From: Aphodosoma sp045126975
Lineage (GTDB): Bacteria > Bacteroidota > Bacteroidia > Bacteroidales > Paludibacteraceae
NCBI GenBank assembly: GCA_045126975.1
Contig: JBGVPL010000046.1
Coordinates: 21,559 to 85,558 of the forward strand
Direction: 5' to 3'
Length of the DNA: 64,000 nt
Part shown: one piece after another, positions 59,555-64,000 of the stretch
Position numbering within the stretch: the first letter of the stretch is position 1
Layout of the letters: each line of letters begins with the position of its first letter
Notes under the pieces: model-generated
Database searches by the model: none
Seen by the model: the letters and a program-made list of their open reading frames with translations, nothing else
Told to the model about the DNA's origin: nothing
Program-made: the position numbers and the translations under genes

Positions 59555-61261
59555 TTAGTTATTGTTGTCTGTTAAAGAAAAATCTGCTTTTGCTTTTGCA
59601 AATGCACTAACTTTAATATCTATAGCATTTGTCGTTTCAAAATATATTCTAGAATTTTCATCATAACCCTCAATGCTAATTTCTAATATAATTTTCTTTG
59701 TATTATAGACATCTTCAATACTCTTTCCCGAAGTGGCAAGTACTAGTGTTTTTTCTGAAGGTGTTATAACTCGACCTTCTTCATTTACGAGAGCTGAAGG
59801 TATTGTGAATGTTTTCGATGTTATTAGCACCTCATTATTTTTATTTAAATAGTTTAGTGTTAGCGATGCATTTACAGGAAGACTACTATTTACGTCTAAA
59901 TAAATGCAAATTGTATCTATGTCTATCATTTCTAATGACGAACCTAGCAAAGATGAAATGTCTGCATCTAAAGTATCTTTATACGTAAATGATGTTGTTG
60001 GGTCAAATTGTAGTGGTAATTTAGCTTGAACATCAAGTTTAGCTAATACGGGGATAGTTAAAAAGTGTGGTTTGTTTTCTATTTTTTCTTTTTCTGGGGT
60101 AGTTACTTTATAATCAAAGTTTATAGTTTCTGGTAACATTGATATTAAAGTATGAAGTGAACCATATTCTCTATTAAGAGTTATTGTTGTTGTTGCACTA
60201 TCAAAAGGAACTTTTGGTATATTCAAATATTCAATTGCAGTATCTTCACCATAAAAAGAAGCATATTCTATTCTGCTTCCTTTGGTAGCATAAAAATCAT
60301 TTACAGTGAGTTGTAGTGGTAATCCTGCATTAGTAGTGGTTTTTAGATTAATTTGGGGATTGGCAAATAGTAAATTGTTTTTTGCTAATAATTCATTTTG
60401 AAATATATCTTGTGGTATATCGTATGTTATTTTTCCAGCATCAATAGGATCTCTATACCATACAAAACCATAAACTTCTTCTGTATTGATGAGATTCATT
60501 TCAGTTTCAAATATTAATTTTGCATCTTTTGATATTGTTCCTGTTCCTGAAGAGACAAACTCAAAATTTATTACTAAATCAATTAAATTGCCCTCTTCAG
60601 AATTATTAAGGTGAGCCATAAAGTGCCCTAATTTTTCGCTAAAAACATATTCGTTTGTTGTTATGCGTATATTTTCAAACAAATATTCATATTCTTTTTC
60701 AAATAAACTAGGATAATTAAAAGATAAAATTAGAAAATTTTCCTCTGACATTTCAAATCCACTAATTTTTATTTTAAAGTCAACATTTGCATGTTTAAAC
60801 CTTGCCGAGTCTATTTGAATTATTTCGTCTTCTTTGTAACTATTGAAATTTAAATCGTATTTTGTTCTTTTTTCAAATTTATAGTACCCTGCAGGTAGGG
60901 GTATAGATTCAATTTCAGGTGGTAGAATTTCAAATAATTTATTAAAAGATGGTTGTTCTTTTAATATAAGAGTGTCTATTAAATATTCACCTTTTCTAAA
61001 TGATGTATCTAAATCTAGATTCAATTTAATATTTTGTTGATTATATAAAAGGCAAATTGCATTGGTTGAATCTGCCTGAACATAGGTTGAATCAACAAAA
61101 TTTAGTAAATACATCATATTTGTGTGAACAGAACCTATAGGTAATGCCAATGAAGTACCTAATGTTAAATCTGTATTGATGTCTTTTACATCTATATTAG
61201 TTACGCAACTTGTAAATAAACTACATAGTACAAGTCCAATTAATAATTTTTTGATTTTCAT
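59555..61261 (-). CDS. Large lipoprotein of unknown function
   Basis: 568 residues. Signal peptide MKIKKLLIGLVLCSLFTSC with lipobox, Cys19 lipidated. The rest is beta-rich, with many Thr/Ser/Asn and repeating segments such as LNLDLDTSFRKGEYLIDTLIL and the C-terminal ILEISIEGYDENSRIYFETT. I recognise no catalytic motif. It is the first gene after a promoter and 12 bases from the OmpA/TSP3 gene, so the two probably form a surface complex. In Bacteroidetes such lipoprotein/OMP pairs are common. Confidence 0.75.
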   Translation of the reverse strand: MKIKKLLIGLVLCSLFTSCVTNIDVKDINTDLTLGTSLALPIGSVHTNMMYLLNFVDSTYVQADSTNAICLLYNQQNIKLNLDLDTSFRKGEYLIDTLILKEQPSFNKLFEILPPEIESIPLPAGYYKFEKRTKYDLNFNSYKEDEIIQIDSARFKHANVDFKIKISGFEMSEENFLILSFNYPSLFEKEYEYLFENIRITTNEYVFSEKLGHFMAHLNNSEEGNLIDLVINFEFVSSGTGTISKDAKLIFETEMNLINTEEVYGFVWYRDPIDAGKITYDIPQDIFQNELLAKNNLLFANPQINLKTTTNAGLPLQLTVNDFYATKGSRIEYASFYGEDTAIEYLNIPKVPFDSATTTITLNREYGSLHTLISMLPETINFDYKVTTPEKEKIENKPHFLTIPVLAKLDVQAKLPLQFDPTTSFTYKDTLDADISSLLGSSLEMIDIDTICIYLDVNSSLPVNASLTLNYLNKNNEVLITSKTFTIPSALVNEEGRVITPSEKTLVLATSGKSIEDVYNTKKIILEISIEGYDENSRIYFETTNAIDIKVSAFAKAKADFSLTDNNN

Positions 61262-61290
61262 ATTTTTATTTTTTTATTATTTTCACTTTG

Positions 61291-61321
61291 CAAATTTACC
61301 TATATATTTCGATATTTACAA
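61291..61321 (-). promoter_or_regulatory. Promoter of the lipoprotein-OmpA-pullulanase operon
   Basis: TTG (61319-61321), 20 bases, TAAATTTG (61291-61298) on the minus strand, 30 bases before the ATG. The -33 element overlaps the end of the helicase gene's spacer. Confidence 0.7.
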
Positions 61322-62728
61322 TTATTTTAAGAAATATTTTGAAAAGTTCACTAAAAACACTTTGTCTTGTGCTCTTGTTATAGCTGTATATAGCCATTGA
61401 TAGTATTCTCTTGTTATCATCTCTTCGGTCAAATAGCCTTGGTCGATATACACATGTTGCCATGATCCACCTTGTGATTTATGCCCTGTTATTGCGTATG
61501 CAAATTTTACTTGTAGAGCATTATAAAACTCGTTTTTCTGCATCTCTTGCCAGAATTGTCTTTTATTTGTTATATCGGCATAATCTTCAGCAATAGTGTT
61601 TATTAAACGCTCATTTAGTGCATTTTGAGCCGCTGGTGTTTCGGTATATAATGAGTCAATCAATATTCTTGCAGTTATTTCAATATCATAATCTATAAGA
61701 CGTAGAGTCAAATCTGCAAATCTTGCTCCGTATAATTCATAGTGTTTTCCAACTCTAATTATCTCTGCAATATCGCCATTTGCAATAAAATCAAGATTGT
61801 CGTATGGTTTTGACCAATAATAATTATTTTTTGTAACTATCAGATAATCACCAGTTGATAATTCATCCTCTTTCATCATCACTTGTCCTCTGACTCCTCG
61901 ATTATAAAGTACAGCTCGTTTGTTGGAGTAGGTGAGTATTATTGTATTTTCTTCGCCTACTTGTCCGTATGAAGTCTCTAATTCTTCAACTAAATTTTCA
62001 CCACTTACAAGCTTTATGTCATCAAAATTTGGATTAAGTTTTATAGGCGTAAAAGGTTCTTTTTCTATTGCTTGTCGTATTTTTGTGGCGTTGAATAGTA
62101 TTCCACTTTCTCCAGCTTGACGTATCACTTGGGTCAACTGATATTCCATCACTTCCAATCCATAGCCTTCTATAATATTTTTATTTAACGCCGGCGATGA
62201 CGACTGACCAATTGGCAATAACTGAGCTGTATCGCCAACTAATATCATACTGCAATTCTCGCCTGAATATACATATTCTACTAAATCATCTAATAATCGT
62301 CCTGAACCAAATTCAACACCAGACCCACTTTGATTGGCTATCATAGATGCCTCATCTACAATAAATAGTGTGTTTTTGTGTGAGTTATAATTAAGATTAA
62401 ATGTAAAATCCCCAGCTGATTTTTGGCGATATATTACCTTATGGATACTATATGCACTGTGATTTGAATAATTACTTAATACTTTTGCAGCCCTTCCTGT
62501 TGGTGCCAATAATACAGTATTTTGCCCCAATGCCTTCATAGCCATAATAAGGCCACTGACGATAGAGGTCTTTCCTGTACCTGCATAACCTTTTAATATG
62601 AATGCTTTTGTTTCTGTCGGCATACAACAAAATTGAGTCAACAAGTCAATTAGTTCGGTTTGTTGTCTTGTAGGTTCAAAATTGAATTGTTTTTTTATTG
62701 TTTCTAATAAAAGGTAGTAATTATTCAT
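61322..62728 (-). CDS. RecD-like ATP-dependent helicase
   Basis: 468 residues, superfamily 1B. Walker A GYAGTGKTS at 47-55, LLAPTGRAAKVL, TLFIVDEASMI (Walker B), LVGDTAQLLPIGQSS, and near the C-terminus YAITGHKSQGGSWQHVYID and YQWLYTAITRAQDKVFLV, the motifs V and VI. It lacks the N-terminal region of full-length RecD2, so this is the short Bacteroidetes type. It probably unwinds DNA in repair. Separated from pheT by a terminator. Confidence 0.9.
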   Translation of the reverse strand: MNNYYLLLETIKKQFNFEPTRQQTELIDLLTQFCCMPTETKAFILKGYAGTGKTSIVSGLIMAMKALGQNTVLLAPTGRAAKVLSNYSNHSAYSIHKVIYRQKSAGDFTFNLNYNSHKNTLFIVDEASMIANQSGSGVEFGSGRLLDDLVEYVYSGENCSMILVGDTAQLLPIGQSSSPALNKNIIEGYGLEVMEYQLTQVIRQAGESGILFNATKIRQAIEKEPFTPIKLNPNFDDIKLVSGENLVEELETSYGQVGEENTIILTYSNKRAVLYNRGVRGQVMMKEDELSTGDYLIVTKNNYYWSKPYDNLDFIANGDIAEIIRVGKHYELYGARFADLTLRLIDYDIEITARILIDSLYTETPAAQNALNERLINTIAEDYADITNKRQFWQEMQKNEFYNALQVKFAYAITGHKSQGGSWQHVYIDQGYLTEEMITREYYQWLYTAITRAQDKVFLVNFSKYFLK

Positions 62729-62744
62729 TGATTGTAGTTATAAT

Positions 62745-62783
62745 AAAAAAACAATGCACCAAAAATCTTGATGCATTGTTTTT
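62745..62783 (-). terminator. Intrinsic terminator after pheT
   Basis: On the minus strand AAAACAATGCATCAAGATTT, then TTGGTGCATTGTTTTTTT: a stem of about 11 bp with a T7 run, between pheT and the helicase gene. Confidence 0.9.
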
Positions 62784-62796
62784 AACTATTTTACTA

Positions 62797-63999
62797 TTAA
62801 CGCAATTTTGCATCAAGTTTCTCTGTCAAATTCTTGATGAGTTTTTGCATAATTCCGTCAATTTGTTTGTCTGTCAATGTTTTTTCTTTGTCTTGCAATG
62901 TGAAGTTCACTGCGTATGATTTTTTACTAGCTTCAAGATTTTTGCCTTCATACACGTCAAACAAAGTAACGTTTTTCAATAATTTTTTGTCTGTGTCGTA
63001 AGCAATTTTCTCAATTTCTGCAAAGCGCACCGATTTGTCAACCAACAATGCCAAGTCACGTTTCACTTCAGGGAATTTCGAAATTTCTGTATAGCTGATT
63101 TTGCGTTTACCCAACTCTTTTAAGCATGCTTTCCATTGAATATCTGCATAATACACAGCGTTTTCAATGTCGAATGCTTTCAATTGTTTTGGAGCAACCA
63201 CACCGATTGTAGCCAACAATTTGCCACTTACTGTGCGAATTTCCAATGCCTCAGAGAGCAAGTCGTTGCTAACTTCTGCAATTTGAGTTTTGCGCAAGTC
63301 GATACCCATTCTCACAAGCACATTTTGCACGTAAGCTTTTAACTGATAGAAGCTTACTTTGTCGTTCGATGCTGCCCAGTTCAATGTGTTTTTGCGACCT
63401 GTAATCCACAAAGCCAAGTGATATTCTTCTGAATATCCATCCAACGAAGCCTCTGCTTTTTGGCGTTTTTCTGCGTCAAAGTGGTAGCAGTTACCGAATT
63501 CATAGAATTTCAAGTCTGCATTTTGGCGATTAGCATTACGTGCAATACTTTCCAAACCTCCGAACAACATAGTCTGACGCATCACATTCAAGTCTTGGCT
63601 GAGGCTATTCATGATGCGTACGCAAGTTTCAGCAGTATAACTTGTCAATCCTTCGTAATAAGCCGATTTAGTGAGTGAGTTATTCAATATTTCGTTGAAT
63701 CCGTTGGCTGTCAATTGCTCTGAAATAAGGTTTTCCCATTTTGTAGAGTCAACGCCTTTCGAGAAACTGAGGTTAGAAGTCAATCTATCGCTCAATTCCA
63801 CGTTGTTATAGCCGTAGATACGCAAAATATCTTCAATCACATCCACATCGCGTTGTACGTCAACACGATAAGCAGGCACTTCCAATTTATAGCCTTCTGC
63901 GTCTTTTGCCAATATTTTGATTTCAAGACCTTCAAAAATACGTTCTATTTGTTCAGTTTCAATCACTTTACCAATCAAAGAGTGTATTTTTTCAAGTTT
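62797..63999 (-). CDS. pheT: PheT, phenylalanyl-tRNA synthetase beta chain (3' part)
   Basis: The frame stays open to the right edge, so the TTG at 63978 is not the start; the upstream codons read KLEKIHSLIGKV in the same frame. About 400 C-terminal residues are visible: the end of the B3/4-B5 region (YKLEVPAYRVDVQRDVDVIEDILRIYGYNN), the inactive synthetase-like core, and the C-terminal anticodon-binding FDX-ACB domain (EISKFPEVKRDLALLVDKSV to the end NLTEKLDAKLR). It binds tRNA-Phe and edits mischarged Tyr with the alpha chain, which is outside the window. Confidence 0.95.
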   Translation of the reverse strand, partial: KLEKIHSLIGKVIETEQIERIFEGLEIKILAKDAEGYKLEVPAYRVDVQRDVDVIEDILRIYGYNNVELSDRLTSNLSFSKGVDSTKWENLISEQLTANGFNEILNNSLTKSAYYEGLTSYTAETCVRIMNSLSQDLNVMRQTMLFGGLESIARNANRQNADLKFYEFGNCYHFDAEKRQKAEASLDGYSEEYHLALWITGRKNTLNWAASNDKVSFYQLKAYVQNVLVRMGIDLRKTQIAEVSNDLLSEALEIRTVSGKLLATIGVVAPKQLKAFDIENAVYYADIQWKACLKELGKRKISYTEISKFPEVKRDLALLVDKSVRFAEIEKIAYDTDKKLLKNVTLFDVYEGKNLEASKKSYAVNFTLQDKEKTLTDKQIDGIMQKLIKNLTEKLDAKLR

Positions 64000-64000
64000 G

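Noticed and set aside
62797..63978. TTG at 63978 as the pheT start
   Set aside because: The frame continues to the right edge without a stop, and the visible part lacks the N-terminal domains.

Overview
The window is a 64 kb piece of a moderately AT-rich chromosome from the Bacteroidetes, most likely order Bacteroidales. The evidence is a Bacteroidetes-type division cluster, TonB receptor, DUF4837 lipoprotein and TSP3/OmpA protein, mostly A-rich instead of Shine-Dalgarno start regions, and several exact or near-exact copies of the Bacteroides-type promoter (TTG or TTTG, 19-20 bases, TAnnTTTG). MurE carries the DNPR motif, so the wall is probably meso-diaminopimelate peptidoglycan. I cannot name family or genus safely.

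Layout. Bases 1-11935 (+): the end of the dcw cluster, murE(partial)-mraY-murD-ftsW-murG-murC-ftsQ-ftsA-ftsZ, then a yqeY gene and a strong terminator. Bases 12107-13906 (-): two decayed copies of a DUF1016/PDDEXK-type nuclease gene with a duplicated promoter module. Bases 13980-19575 (-): an AT-rich surface-glycan cassette with two tiny membrane proteins (SxtJ-like and DUF5989), a NodU-type carbamoyltransferase, an SGNH hydrolase, a GT-C-like membrane protein and a GT2 glycosyltransferase. Bases 19637-23118 (-): a complete His-Xaa-Ser (HxS) peptide-modification operon, hxsD-hxsB-hxsC-hxsA, behind a structured leader RNA that ends in an intrinsic terminator. Diverging from it (+) are a His-rich exported protein and a TonB receptor, then an orphan FTP/PepSY-like lipoprotein. 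Bases 27331-42618 (+): a purine operon, purE-purL-purC-purC(second type)-purF-purM-purN-EFR1 ferredoxin-purH-purD-folD; purB and purK are absent. Bases 42693-44709 (-): groES-groEL. Bases 44898-53783 (-): two glycosyltransferases, a polysaccharide deacetylase-like protein, pdxA, a DUF4837 lipoprotein, relA/spoT and an M23 peptidase. Bases 53854-64000 (-): an exported endonuclease/phosphatase-family protein, a pullulanase lipoprotein, an OmpA/TSP3 outer-membrane protein, a large lipoprotein, a RecD-like helicase and the end of pheT.

Two things stand out. The first is the HxS operon: two radical SAM enzymes, the small HxsD partner and an exported substrate whose C-terminus is nine His-X-Ser units, controlled by what looks like an attenuator RNA and set back-to-back with metal-uptake-like genes. 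The second is a pervasive system of short, mostly 7-bp, quasi-tandem repeats that fills many spacers, often as two facing arms, runs into stop codons and start regions, and has entered reading frames: MurC and PurL, unrelated proteins, share the repeat-encoded peptide SILNSQF at the same kind of insert. All calls come from reading the sequence and translations; no database search was run.
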